Source of the DNA: JAVVHH01 sp965276815
GTDB taxonomy: Bacteria; Pseudomonadota; Alphaproteobacteria; Acetobacterales; Acetobacteraceae
Reading direction: 5' to 3'
Assembly (NCBI GenBank): GCA_965276815.1
Contig: CBDIBE010000011.1
Coordinates: forward strand, 682,001-746,000
Length of the DNA stretch: 64,000 bases
A model generated the notes under the pieces. It saw only the letters and a program-made list of their open reading frames with translations, did no database searches and was not told the DNA's origin. The position numbers were made by a program, and so were the translations under genes. This document shows, in pieces, positions 40,749 through 48,234 of this stretch; positions within the stretch are counted from its first letter, which is position 1; every line of letters begins with the position of its first letter.

Positions 40749-41975
40749 TTAGCCGGTAATCTGATAGCCCGTGCCGACGATCCCCTGCGCGTGAGCCTCG
40801 ACTTGGGCTGCGGACTGGCCGGCGAAGGTCAGGCTGCCCATTATGGTTCCGGTATTATCGAGGAAGCGTATGGTCGCGCCCTGATACCCGGCCGCGCCGT
40901 CCCACGCGTCGACCTTGGTGGTGAAGGCCCCCGGGATCAGGCCGGAGACCGTGACCGTGTCGTTTGCGTGGAAGTTGCAGATCGTGTCCCACACCGCGGG
41001 AGCGTTCAGTTCCAGCGACACCCGGAAGGTGTCGTCGCCCGTGCCCCCGGTCAGGAACGAGCTTCCGTAGCCGGGGCTGATCACGTTCTGGCCGCTATAG
41101 ACCTCCACGGCCTTCGTACCGCCGATGCTCAAGATGGAGACGTCCGGCGTCGCGGTGGAGAGCGCCTCGGAGTCGTTGCTGTTGTCCACGTATTCCCACG
41201 GGGTCGAGGTCGAGGCGCCTGTTGCGAGCGCGGCGGAGGAAGACACGCCGAGGGCTAGGTCGGTATAACTTACCGTTCCCGACGGCTCGGCGGTGGTCGT
41301 GACGATGGTGTTGCCATGGCCATCCGCGGTTGCCGTGTAGGAGGCGGCCGGCGCCGTGGGGCCCGCAAACTCGAGCTGCGTGGTCCCTACCTGGTAGTAG
41401 CCGCTGCCGTTGGCCCAGAGCGCGCCGCTCACGCTCGTCCCTTCGACGGTAATCGTGTCGCCAGCCCGGAATCCGGTGACGTCGAGGCCGACCCCCTGCC
41501 GCAACAGGACGTTGCCGGAACCGCCCGTAAAGTTGATTTGGGGCATCGAAGACGCCGTAGTCAGGTCTACGGTGCCGCCCGCGACGTTGATCGGAAAATT
41601 GTCGAAGACGTTGTTCTGCAACGTCAAAGTGCCGGTCGGTCCGACATTGATCGCACCGGACTCGAGAATTTCCGGGGTGGTGTTCTGCGGGCCGGAGCCG
41701 CCTTGCAAGACGAGCGCGCCGACGACGTTGACCGTAGCCGAGATCGTCAAATCGCCGGTTCCGATCTTGATGGCGGACGGCTGGCTTTTGACCGCCGTGC
41801 CGGCGATAACCGTTCCCGTCAGCGTGGCGCCGCCGCCGGCGACCCAAAACGCATCGTTCACGGTTAGTGAGGCGTTCGACAGCAGGAAGCTGAACGTGGG
41901 GGTATCCTGAAAAGACAACGCGGTAAGCAGCCAGCTTCCGTCACCGGAAACGGAGGTGTTCGTGAGAGTAGTCAT
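40749..41975 (-). CDS. Large exported beta-rich protein, module shared with 48235-50220
   Basis: 408 residues from ATG 41975, Gly/Thr/Ser/Asn-rich, no N-terminal signal peptide. The N-terminal half is beta-helix-like (LTISATVNVVGALVLQGGSG and similar). The last 130 residues (VEVYSGQNVISPGYGSSFL, TGGTGDDTF, VWDTICNFHANDTVTVSG, then LTFAGQ) form a module repeated in the 661-aa protein at 48235. Lack of a signal peptide and the C-terminal GTGDDTF-like calcium-binding patch suggest type I secretion, by analogy with RTX proteins. Confidence 0.75.
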   Translation of the reverse strand: MTTLTNTSVSGDGSWLLTALSFQDTPTFSFLLSNASLTVNDAFWVAGGGATLTGTVIAGTAVKSQPSAIKIGTGDLTISATVNVVGALVLQGGSGPQNTTPEILESGAINVGPTGTLTLQNNVFDNFPINVAGGTVDLTTASSMPQINFTGGSGNVLLRQGVGLDVTGFRAGDTITVEGTSVSGALWANGSGYYQVGTTQLEFAGPTAPAASYTATADGHGNTIVTTTAEPSGTVSYTDLALGVSSSAALATGASTSTPWEYVDNSNDSEALSTATPDVSILSIGGTKAVEVYSGQNVISPGYGSSFLTGGTGDDTFRVSLELNAPAVWDTICNFHANDTVTVSGLIPGAFTTKVDAWDGAAGYQGATIRFLDNTGTIMGSLTFAGQSAAQVEAHAQGIVGTGYQITG

Positions 41976-42308
41976 AACAGCCTCGTGATGGGCTAACGAT
42001 TGGTTAATTGCTTTCCCGGAAGAGGTCAATTCTTTTTGCGTGCAGACACCCAAGATAGAGCGCTCATAGGTTGAGCTTCGGCCAGGCTTCTCCCTTCGTT
42101 CCTGTGGCCCGGTTGTTCCGAATGGGCCGGCGCCGCCCCGGCGGAGCTCCAAGCCCGGGTCACCAAGAAAGTCGAGGACGCCGCCGCCAATATCAGAAGC
42201 AGATGTTTAGACCGCGATCGTCCTGACCGGAATCGGTCAGGACGTGAATCGCTGTCTCAAATAAAGCTAGACCTTTATCGGCCCGACCACAGTCAGGCCG
42301 ATAAAGGT
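41976..42308. other. Intergenic region with two strong hairpins
   Basis: 333 bp between two minus-strand genes. It contains the two inverted repeats listed separately, plus the promoter region of the 41975 gene (AT-richer stretch 41985-42040). No gene is seen. Confidence 0.55.
42219..42244. terminator. Hairpin, 11-bp perfect stem
   Basis: CGTCCTGACCG-GAAT-CGGTCAGGACG. No T-run on either side. It lies 22 bp beyond the larger hairpin; both read as tandem terminators of the operon at 42309-44109. Confidence 0.6.
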
Positions 42309-42312
42309 CTAG
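42267..42312 (-). terminator. Hairpin, 17-bp perfect stem, operon terminator
   Basis: Arms CTAGACCTTTATCGGCC/GGCCGATAAAGGTCTAG with a 12-nt loop, including the stop codon of the GlcG/HbpS gene. On the minus strand CTTTATTTG follows. The length and perfection exceed a usual terminator. Confidence 0.7.
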
Positions 42313-42788
42313 AGCTTGAGGTCGGCCTCGACGCGCACGGTCAGGCCATGCGGGCGTAGCTGCTCCTGCAGCGCCGCGAGCCCGGCCAGGCCGCATGCGG
42401 TGTCCTGCTCGCCATTGCCGCCGGACAGGCCGATGCCGCCGACCACCTCGCCGTCGACGGCGATCGGGAAGCCGCCGATGAAGGCGGCGAACTTGCCATC
42501 AAAGCTGAGCTGGATGCCGTAGGCCTCGTTGCCGGGCAGCGCCGGGCCGCCGGGCGGGCGGGTGAAGAGGTGCGTCGCGCGCTTATGGCCAGCGGCGGTA
42601 AAAGCCTTGTTCCAGGCGATCTGCGGCCCGGTGATGCGCGCGCCGTCCATCCGCTCCAGCACAATCGGAAAGCCGCCGGCATCGGCGATGCAGACCGTCT
42701 CCGCCACGCCGAGTTCGGCCGCCTTGGCGATTGCGGCGGCAGCCATCAGCCGCGCCTCCGCCAGTTCGAGATGAAGCGCCGGCTTCAT
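42309..42788 (-). CDS. GlcG/HbpS family protein
   Basis: 159 residues from ATG 42788, which overlaps the ferredoxin stop. LAEARLMAAAAIAKAAELG, VCIADAGGFPIVLERMDGA, IGGFPIAVDGEVVGGIGLSG are the family core. HbpS of Streptomyces binds heme or iron, GlcG accompanies glycolate oxidation, and others bind corrinoid or diol-related cofactors. Here it closes a four-gene operon with a di-iron oxygenase-like enzyme and a ferredoxin. Cytosolic (no signal peptide). Confidence 0.88.
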   Translation of the reverse strand: MKPALHLELAEARLMAAAAIAKAAELGVAETVCIADAGGFPIVLERMDGARITGPQIAWNKAFTAAGHKRATHLFTRPPGGPALPGNEAYGIQLSFDGKFAAFIGGFPIAVDGEVVGGIGLSGGNGEQDTACGLAGLAALQEQLRPHGLTVRVEADLKL

Positions 42789-43075
42789 GCTGCCGCCTTC
42801 CAGGACACGCTGACATCGCCAGTTAGGAAGGTTTGGCAGGCCATGCGCCAGCCCTCGGCAAATTCGCCCTCGGTCAGGTGGTTGCGTTCCTTCGGCTTGA
42901 TCCGGTCCGTGTTCTCCAGCCCCTGCTCGATCCGGCACCGGCACGTGCCGCACTTGCCGCCACCGCATTTGAACGGGATACCACCCTTCTCGCGGATCGA
43001 GACCACCAGCAGATTGCTGTCGCGGGCCGCGGTCACCCTCTTCATGCCGTTGGTGACGAAGGTGACGGTCAGCAT
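42785..43075 (-). CDS. [2Fe-2S] plant-type ferredoxin
   Basis: 96 residues. Cluster ligands Cys37, Cys42, Cys45 in FKCGGGKCGTCRCRI and Cys80 in WRMACQTF, i.e. C-x4-C-x2-C-x34-C. The start overlaps the previous gene by 7 nt and the stop overlaps the next ATG by 4 nt, so this is a tightly coupled electron carrier, probably dedicated to the operon's oxygenase-like enzyme. Confidence 0.92.
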   Translation of the reverse strand: MLTVTFVTNGMKRVTAARDSNLLVVSIREKGGIPFKCGGGKCGTCRCRIEQGLENTDRIKPKERNHLTEGEFAEGWRMACQTFLTGDVSVSWKAAA

Positions 43076-43371
43076 TCGTCGAGACGCACCAGTTCGGTGG
43101 TGATCCGGCCGGTGGCCACGAGGGATTGCAGCTCTTCGCGGGCTGCTTCGACGGTGGCGAACTTCTCGAAGAACTTCGAGGGTACCTCATTGACCACTGG
43201 CGGGGGCGCCTCGTCGACGACGCGGATCTTGGTGTCGCGGGTCAGTTCGGCGATCACGAAACGCGCCCGTTTCTGGGCGCAGAACAGGAAGTCATACGCC
43301 TCGAGCGGCTGCACGCCATCGCCGATCTCGGTGCGGTACTGACCGGGCTTGCTGGTTAGGATGACGAACAT
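43069..43371 (-). CDS. Hypothetical 100-aa protein of the di-iron operon
   Basis: 100 residues, soluble. It begins MFVILTSKPGQYRTEIGDGV and continues with strands LFCAQKRARFVIAEL and TKIRVVDE, a Pro linker and a C-terminal helix (FFEKFATVEAAREELQSLV). No cofactor motif; two Cys, one of them the last residue. I do not recognise a family. Position between the di-iron enzyme and ferredoxin suggests a subunit or coupling protein. Confidence 0.75.
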   Translation of the reverse strand: MFVILTSKPGQYRTEIGDGVQPLEAYDFLFCAQKRARFVIAELTRDTKIRVVDEAPPPVVNEVPSKFFEKFATVEAAREELQSLVATGRITTELVRLDEC

Positions 43372-43377
43372 AGCAGC

Positions 43378-44109
43378 TTAAGCTGCCCGGTCGAGTTCCT
43401 GCATGGGCAGGTCGGCGGCGACGTAGTCGTTGTAGAGCGCGGTGGTGTAAAGCAGCCGCATCTGGGCGCCGATCTCGCAAATCTTCAGGCAGCGGCGCTG
43501 CAGGTCCGGCGTGTCGGCGTGCTCGAGCACGATCTGGTAGCCGCGCTCACCATGGATCTCGTCGGAAACGATGTGCAGGTCGAAGAACTCGACCTCGTGA
43601 TCGGTAAAGCCGTACTTCTCGCGCAAAGTCGGCGTCTGCCGTCGGTAAATCGACGGCACTTGCGATTCCAGCCCCACCACCAGCCCGGCTACCGCGACGA
43701 TCGGATCCTCCCGCATCGCCACCGCGTAGCACCAGCTCTGCAGCCCGCGCGTCGTGGCGGACATGTTGTCGGGGTCCTTCACCCTTGCCGCGGTGGTGCC
43801 GCAGGACTCGGCGAAGCGGATCAGCAGGTCGGTATGACGGTCGCCGCCGATCTCCTCCTCATACATGTTGCTGAGCAGGAAATCCTTCGCCTCGGTCATG
43901 TGGTCGGGCATGCGGGCATAGACATAGGCGAGGTAGTCGGCGAACGGCCCGACATAGTGAAAATGGTTCTCGGCCCAGCGGGAGAGATGGGCGCGGCTGA
44001 GCTTGCCCTGCGCCCAAAGGATGCTGAACGGCGATTTGTTGGCGCTCTTGCCCTTGATCGCATCCTCAAGCGCGGTGCGGAATTCCACCGGATCCATCAG
44101 TTCGGGCAT
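43378..44109 (-). CDS. Heme-oxygenase-fold di-iron enzyme (TenA/PqqC/CADD-like)
   Basis: 243 residues, all-helical. The metal ligand pattern of heme-oxygenase-like di-iron oxidases is visible: Glu47 and His51 in WAENHFHYVG, Glu85/His92 in YEEEIGGDRHTDLL, Glu148 in GLESQVPS, and His179, Asp183, His186 in LHIVSDEIHGERG. Known relatives include PqqC, CADD-type pABA synthase and di-iron N-oxygenases or decarbonylases. Substrate unknown. First gene of the operon 44109 to 42309 with unknown, ferredoxin and GlcG/HbpS. No pqq genes are near, so PQQ synthesis is unlikely. Confidence 0.85.
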   Translation of the reverse strand: MPELMDPVEFRTALEDAIKGKSANKSPFSILWAQGKLSRAHLSRWAENHFHYVGPFADYLAYVYARMPDHMTEAKDFLLSNMYEEEIGGDRHTDLLIRFAESCGTTAARVKDPDNMSATTRGLQSWCYAVAMREDPIVAVAGLVVGLESQVPSIYRRQTPTLREKYGFTDHEVEFFDLHIVSDEIHGERGYQIVLEHADTPDLQRRCLKICEIGAQMRLLYTTALYNDYVAADLPMQELDRAA

Positions 44110-44167
44110 GGGGTCCTCCTGCTATCTGCAAGAAGTATAGACGCGGTTTTGCCGCTGCACAGAGTCA

Positions 44168-45097
44168 CTACGCCCCACGCGTGTTCACATAGAGCGCATA
44201 GATCGATTGGCTGGCCGCCATGAACAGCTTGTTGCCGCGGCGGCCGCCGAAGCAGAGGTTGGCGCAGCGCTCCGGAAGCTGGATGCGGCCGATCGGCGCG
44301 CCCTCCTTGTTGAAGACCATCACCCCGTCCAGTTCCGGCGTGCCCATGCCCCAGCCGCACCACAGATTGCCGTCTTCGTCGAGGCGGAAGCCGTCCGGCG
44401 TGCCGCCGGGTCCCGCGTCGATCAGCTTGCGGCGTCGGCTGACGCGGCCGTTATCCTGCACGTCATAGGCCAGGATCTCGCGCGGATCGGCGCGGCTGGC
44501 GACGACATAGAGGGTCTTCTCGTCGGGCGAGAAAGCCAGGCCGTTCGGGCCGGGAACGGAGTCGTCGAGCAGCATGGTCTGAGCCGTCACCGGGTCGAAG
44601 CGGTAGATGCTGCCGGGCAGCTCCTGCTCGGCGCGGTTGCCCTCGTAGTCGCTGAGCAAGCCGAAGGGCGGGTCGGTGAACCAGATCGAGCCGTCCGACT
44701 TGACGACCACGTCGTTCGGCGAGTTCAGCCGCTTGCCGTTGAACGTATCGACGAGGACAGCGATCGCCCCGTCATGCTCCGTCCGAGTGACCCGGCGGCC
44801 ACCATGCTCGCACGTCACCAGCCTGCCCTCGCGGTCTCTGATGTTGCCGTTGGCGTAGTTGCTGGGCTTGCGGAAGTTGCTGAGCTGACCGGTTTCCTCG
44901 TCCCATTTGACGATCCGGTCGTTGGGGATGTCGCTCACCAGCAGGTGGCGCGCATCGCCGAACCAGACCGGCCCCTCCGCCCAGCGCAACCCGGTGCCGA
45001 GCCGCTCCACCGCCGCCAGCGGCAGCCGGTACTTCGCGAAGCTCGGGTCGAGGACGTGAACGGCCGGGTCGGGGTAATAGCTGGCTGGGGTCCACAT
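44168..45097 (-). CDS. SMP-30/gluconolactonase family protein
   Basis: 309 residues from ATG 45097. Six-bladed propeller signatures: LRWAEGPVWFGDAR (metal Glu41), RLNSPNDVVVKSDGSIWFTD (Asn/Asp ligands), PGPNGLAFSPDEKTLYV and GTPDGFRLDEDGNLW. These enzymes hydrolyse aldonolactones or related esters. Cytosolic by lack of signal peptide. It lies between the binding-protein gene and the di-iron operon on the same strand with short gaps (29 and 58 nt), so it may belong to a larger transcription unit. Confidence 0.9.
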   Translation of the reverse strand: MWTPASYYPDPAVHVLDPSFAKYRLPLAAVERLGTGLRWAEGPVWFGDARHLLVSDIPNDRIVKWDEETGQLSNFRKPSNYANGNIRDREGRLVTCEHGGRRVTRTEHDGAIAVLVDTFNGKRLNSPNDVVVKSDGSIWFTDPPFGLLSDYEGNRAEQELPGSIYRFDPVTAQTMLLDDSVPGPNGLAFSPDEKTLYVVASRADPREILAYDVQDNGRVSRRRKLIDAGPGGTPDGFRLDEDGNLWCGWGMGTPELDGVMVFNKEGAPIGRIQLPERCANLCFGGRRGNKLFMAASQSIYALYVNTRGA

Positions 45098-45126
45098 CGT
45101 TAGGGTCTCCTTCAGGCACATGCGCG

Positions 45127-46308
45127 TCAGCTATAGCCCGGCGCCAGCGCAAAGGCGCCATCCTGCTGCGAGTTGGCGCGCGACATCACCACCTCGCCCT
45201 GCGGATAGCCGTTATGCTCCTGCGGCGTGAACGTGTAGTCGCCGAAGATGCCGGGGTAGCGGTTGACCGTGTTCCAGTCGGCGATGATGGCTTCCGCCGT
45301 CATCGTATTCTTCTGCTGGACCGCAGAAGCGACCAGGTTCACCGCGTCGTAGCCGCAGGCAACCCACCAGAGGCTCGTGTCGCTGAGATCGATCTTGCCC
45401 TTGATCTTGTCGACGAAGTCTTGGGTGCGTGGCGGCAGCTTGCCGGCGCTGTCGAAGCTGCAAGTCTTGTAGCCGACCATGTAGACCTTCTCCCAATTGG
45501 CCGGCTTGTCGAGCAGGTTGCGGATCTCGCCGGCGCCGAGCGACGGATGGCCGACGATCGGCACGTCCCAGCCCATGGTTGTGCGCGCGTTCATCAACCG
45601 CGACAGCAGGCCGACGCTGACCGACCAGACCACGATCGCCTTGGCGCCGGCGTTGCGGGCGCGCAGCATGTCGGGCGTCACGTCCGGGTTGGTCGCGTCG
45701 ATCTGCGCGCGGTAGACGGGGTCGGCGCCATCCTTCTTGAAGGCCGCCACCGTCGCCTCGGCGGCAGCGACGCCGTAGCCGGTCGTATCGCCGAACACGG
45801 CGACCACCTTCACGCCGAGCTGCTTCATCGTGTAGCCGCGGACTGCGTCATCCCATTGGGTGTTGGACGGGGCGAGGCGGAAGGCGTTCGGGTATTTCGC
45901 CGGGTCGATGAGGCTGTCGACGACGCAGGGATGGATCAGCGGCAGCTTGGCGCGTGCCATGAGCGGGGTAACGGCGAGCGCCTCGCCGGAGTTGGTCGGG
46001 CCCCAAACCGCATTGACCTTGTAGCGGTTGATCAGTTCCTGGGTGGCGTTGACCGCCTTGGTTGGGTCGCCCTGGGTGTCGCGGGTGATGATTTCGACCT
46101 TGTGGCCCTGGACGCCGCCACCGGCATTGAGCTGGTCGGCGGCGAAGATCACGCCGCGGTTGAAGCCGATCGCGGGGGCCGAGCTTGGCCCGGTGAGGGC
46201 TGCGAGCCAGCCGATCTGGATCGGCGCGCTGGCTTGCGCCTTGGCCGCGCCCGAGACACCAACTGCGGCAGCGCCGAGCATGAGACCGCGGCGAGTGGTC
46301 TGGACCAT
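45127..46308 (-). CDS. Branched-chain amino acid-type ABC substrate-binding protein
   Basis: 393 residues from ATG 46308. The signal region MVQTTRRGLMLGAAAVGVSG contains a twin-Arg, so Tat export is possible; cleavage near AKAQA. PIQIGWLAALTGPSSAPAIG, GYGVAAAEATVAAFKKDGAD and SLWWVACGYDAVNLVA are typical of LivJ/K-like periplasmic binding proteins (type I fold). Ligands in this group range from amino acids to aromatic acids. Permease and ATPase genes are not nearby. Confidence 0.9.
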   Translation of the reverse strand: MVQTTRRGLMLGAAAVGVSGAAKAQASAPIQIGWLAALTGPSSAPAIGFNRGVIFAADQLNAGGGVQGHKVEIITRDTQGDPTKAVNATQELINRYKVNAVWGPTNSGEALAVTPLMARAKLPLIHPCVVDSLIDPAKYPNAFRLAPSNTQWDDAVRGYTMKQLGVKVVAVFGDTTGYGVAAAEATVAAFKKDGADPVYRAQIDATNPDVTPDMLRARNAGAKAIVVWSVSVGLLSRLMNARTTMGWDVPIVGHPSLGAGEIRNLLDKPANWEKVYMVGYKTCSFDSAGKLPPRTQDFVDKIKGKIDLSDTSLWWVACGYDAVNLVASAVQQKNTMTAEAIIADWNTVNRYPGIFGDYTFTPQEHNGYPQGEVVMSRANSQQDGAFALAPGYS

Positions 46309-46385
46309 GATTCCCCCTTTATGGCTTGTTGCGGCCAATATAGGCGTCTGGCGGCGCGTGCCGCCAGAGTGGGAGGAGAGGACGC

Positions 46386-47135
46386 ATGGAATTCACTGGG
46401 CGGCGCGTGTTGGTCATGGGGGGAAGCCGCGGGATCGGCCGTTCGATTGCGTTGGCCTTCGCGCGGGAGGGCGCGGCGGTGGCGATCTGCGCGCGCGGCG
46501 CCGACGCGCTCGAGGCGACGCGGCGCGAGATCGAGGCGGTGGGCGCCACCGCCTATGCCGCCCAAGTCGATCTCGCCGTCGCGGAGGACATCGCCCGCTT
46601 CGTGCCGGATGCGGCGGCCGCCCTCGGCGGGATCAACGTGCTGGTCAACAACGCCTCCGGGTTCGGGACCACGGATGATGAGGCCGGCTGGGGCGCGGCG
46701 ATCGCCGTCGACCTGATGGCGATCGTGCGGGCGAGCCACGCCGCCCTGCCCTTTCTCGAACGCGCCGCGGATAGCGCGATCGTCAGCGTTTCCAGCATCT
46801 CGGCGCTGCGGGCCACCAATCGCAACCCTCCCTATGGCGCGATCAAGGCGGCGGTCGATCATTACACGTCCAGCCAGGCTCGCATGCTCGCGCCGCGCGG
46901 GATCCGGGTGAACGCGGTCGCTCCAGGCTCGATCGAGTTCCCGGGCGGCAGTTGGGAACGCCGGCGCACCAGCGACCCGGCGCTGTATAACGCCATCTTG
47001 GGTCGGATCCCGTTCGGCCGCCTCGGCCGGCCGGAGGAAGTGGCCGAATTGGTGCTGTTCCTCGCCTCACGCCGGGCCAGCTGGGTCACCGGGCAGAGCA
47101 TCGTGGTCGATGGCGGGCAGTTGTTGGGGTCTTAA
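46386..47135 (+). CDS. Short-chain dehydrogenase/reductase
   Basis: 249 residues. Cofactor motif VMGGSRGIGRSIALAF, NNAS (LVNNASGFG), catalytic Ser in VSVSSISAL and Tyr-x3-Lys in PPYGAIKAAVDHY, C-terminal VTGQSIVVDGGQLLGS. Classical SDR, NAD(P)-dependent. Substrate unknown; divergent from the binding-protein gene and convergent with the MDR gene. Confidence 0.93.
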   Translation: MEFTGRRVLVMGGSRGIGRSIALAFAREGAAVAICARGADALEATRREIEAVGATAYAAQVDLAVAEDIARFVPDAAAALGGINVLVNNASGFGTTDDEAGWGAAIAVDLMAIVRASHAALPFLERAADSAIVSVSSISALRATNRNPPYGAIKAAVDHYTSSQARMLAPRGIRVNAVAPGSIEFPGGSWERRRTSDPALYNAILGRIPFGRLGRPEEVAELVLFLASRRASWVTGQSIVVDGGQLLGS

Positions 47136-47137
47136 GG

Positions 47138-48157
47138 TCAGTCCGGCCCGACGCGCACCAAGGTCTTGCCGAAATTGGCGCCGCGCAGCATGCCCATGAA
47201 GGCGCGCGGCGCGTGTTCCAAGCCTTCGGTCACGTCTTCGCGGTGTCGGATCTTGTCTTCGGCGAGCCAAGCGCCGGCTTCGCGTAGGAACTCGTCCTGC
47301 TGCGCGTTGAAGTCGAACACGATGAAGCCCTGAACGCGCAAGCGCTTGGTCAGCACCGCCCGCATCAACTGCGCCGTCCGATCGGGACCCGGCGGCGTCT
47401 CGGTCGCGCTAGAGCTGGCGACCAGTCCGCAAACCGGGACGCGGGCGAACGGGTTCAGCAGCGGCAGTACCGCGTCCCACACGGCGCCGCCCACGTTCTC
47501 GAAGTAAACGTCGATCCCGTTCGGACAGGCCGCGGCCAGGCGCTGCGGCATGGAGGGGTCGCGGTGATCGATGCAGTCCGCGAAGCCGAGTTCGCGCACA
47601 TAGGCGCATTTGTCGGGGCCGCCGGCGATGCCGACGGCGCGGGCGCCGCGCAGGCGCGCGATCTGGCCAACCATGGAGCCGACCGGGCCGCTCGCCGCGG
47701 CGACCACGACCGTGTCGCCGGGCTTCGGCTGGCCGATATTGGCGAGACCGACCCAGGCGGTCATGCCGGGCATGCCCAGCACGCCCAAGGCGGTTGACGG
47801 CGGCGCGCCGCCTGGCAGCAGCTTGCGCAAGCCCTTCGGCTCAGCGACTGCGTATTCTTGCCACCCAGTCCGTCCCTCGACCAGCTCGCCCTCGGCCAGG
47901 CCTGGGACCCGGGAGACGACGACCCGGCTGACGGTCCCGCCCACCATCACGTCGCCCAACTGGACTGAGGGCGAGTAGGAGGGCGCGTCATTCATGCGGC
48001 CGCGCATATATGGGTCGAGCGAGAGCCAGATCGCGCGCAGCAGCACCTGACCCTCGCTGGGTTCCGGCGCGGCAACGGTCTCGAGACGGAAATCTGGATC
48101 TTGGGGTGCGCCATGCGGACGGCGGGCAAGCACGACGCGCCGATTGCTTAACGACAT
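47138..48157 (-). CDS. MDR-family NADP-dependent alkenal/one reductase-like oxidoreductase
   Basis: 339 residues. N-terminus SNRRVVLARRPHGAPQDPDF, SLDPYMRGRMNDAPSYSPSV, GWQEYAV, then VAAASGPVGSMVGQIARLRG cofactor motif and YFENVGGAVWDAVLPLLNPF are the leukotriene B4 dehydrogenase/CurA type (no zinc). Reduces alpha,beta-unsaturated carbonyls with NADPH. Ends 2 nt from the convergent SDR. Confidence 0.92.
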   Translation of the reverse strand: MSLSNRRVVLARRPHGAPQDPDFRLETVAAPEPSEGQVLLRAIWLSLDPYMRGRMNDAPSYSPSVQLGDVMVGGTVSRVVVSRVPGLAEGELVEGRTGWQEYAVAEPKGLRKLLPGGAPPSTALGVLGMPGMTAWVGLANIGQPKPGDTVVVAAASGPVGSMVGQIARLRGARAVGIAGGPDKCAYVRELGFADCIDHRDPSMPQRLAAACPNGIDVYFENVGGAVWDAVLPLLNPFARVPVCGLVASSSATETPPGPDRTAQLMRAVLTKRLRVQGFIVFDFNAQQDEFLREAGAWLAEDKIRHREDVTEGLEHAPRAFMGMLRGANFGKTLVRVGPD

Positions 48158-48234
48158 TCCGGGTCTCCCTTAACCGTTCATCAATAGACCCACCGTAGCT
48201 TAGGGCCCAAGCGAGGCAAAAGGGCTCGAAGCGT

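Noticed and set aside
41000..41080. Classical RTX calcium-binding nonapeptide repeats
   Set aside because: Only a single GTGDDTF-like patch, no GGxGxDxUx array.
42309..44109. PQQ biosynthesis operon because of PqqC-like fold
   Set aside because: No pqqA/B/D/E neighbours, and a ferredoxin plus HbpS protein do not belong to that pathway.
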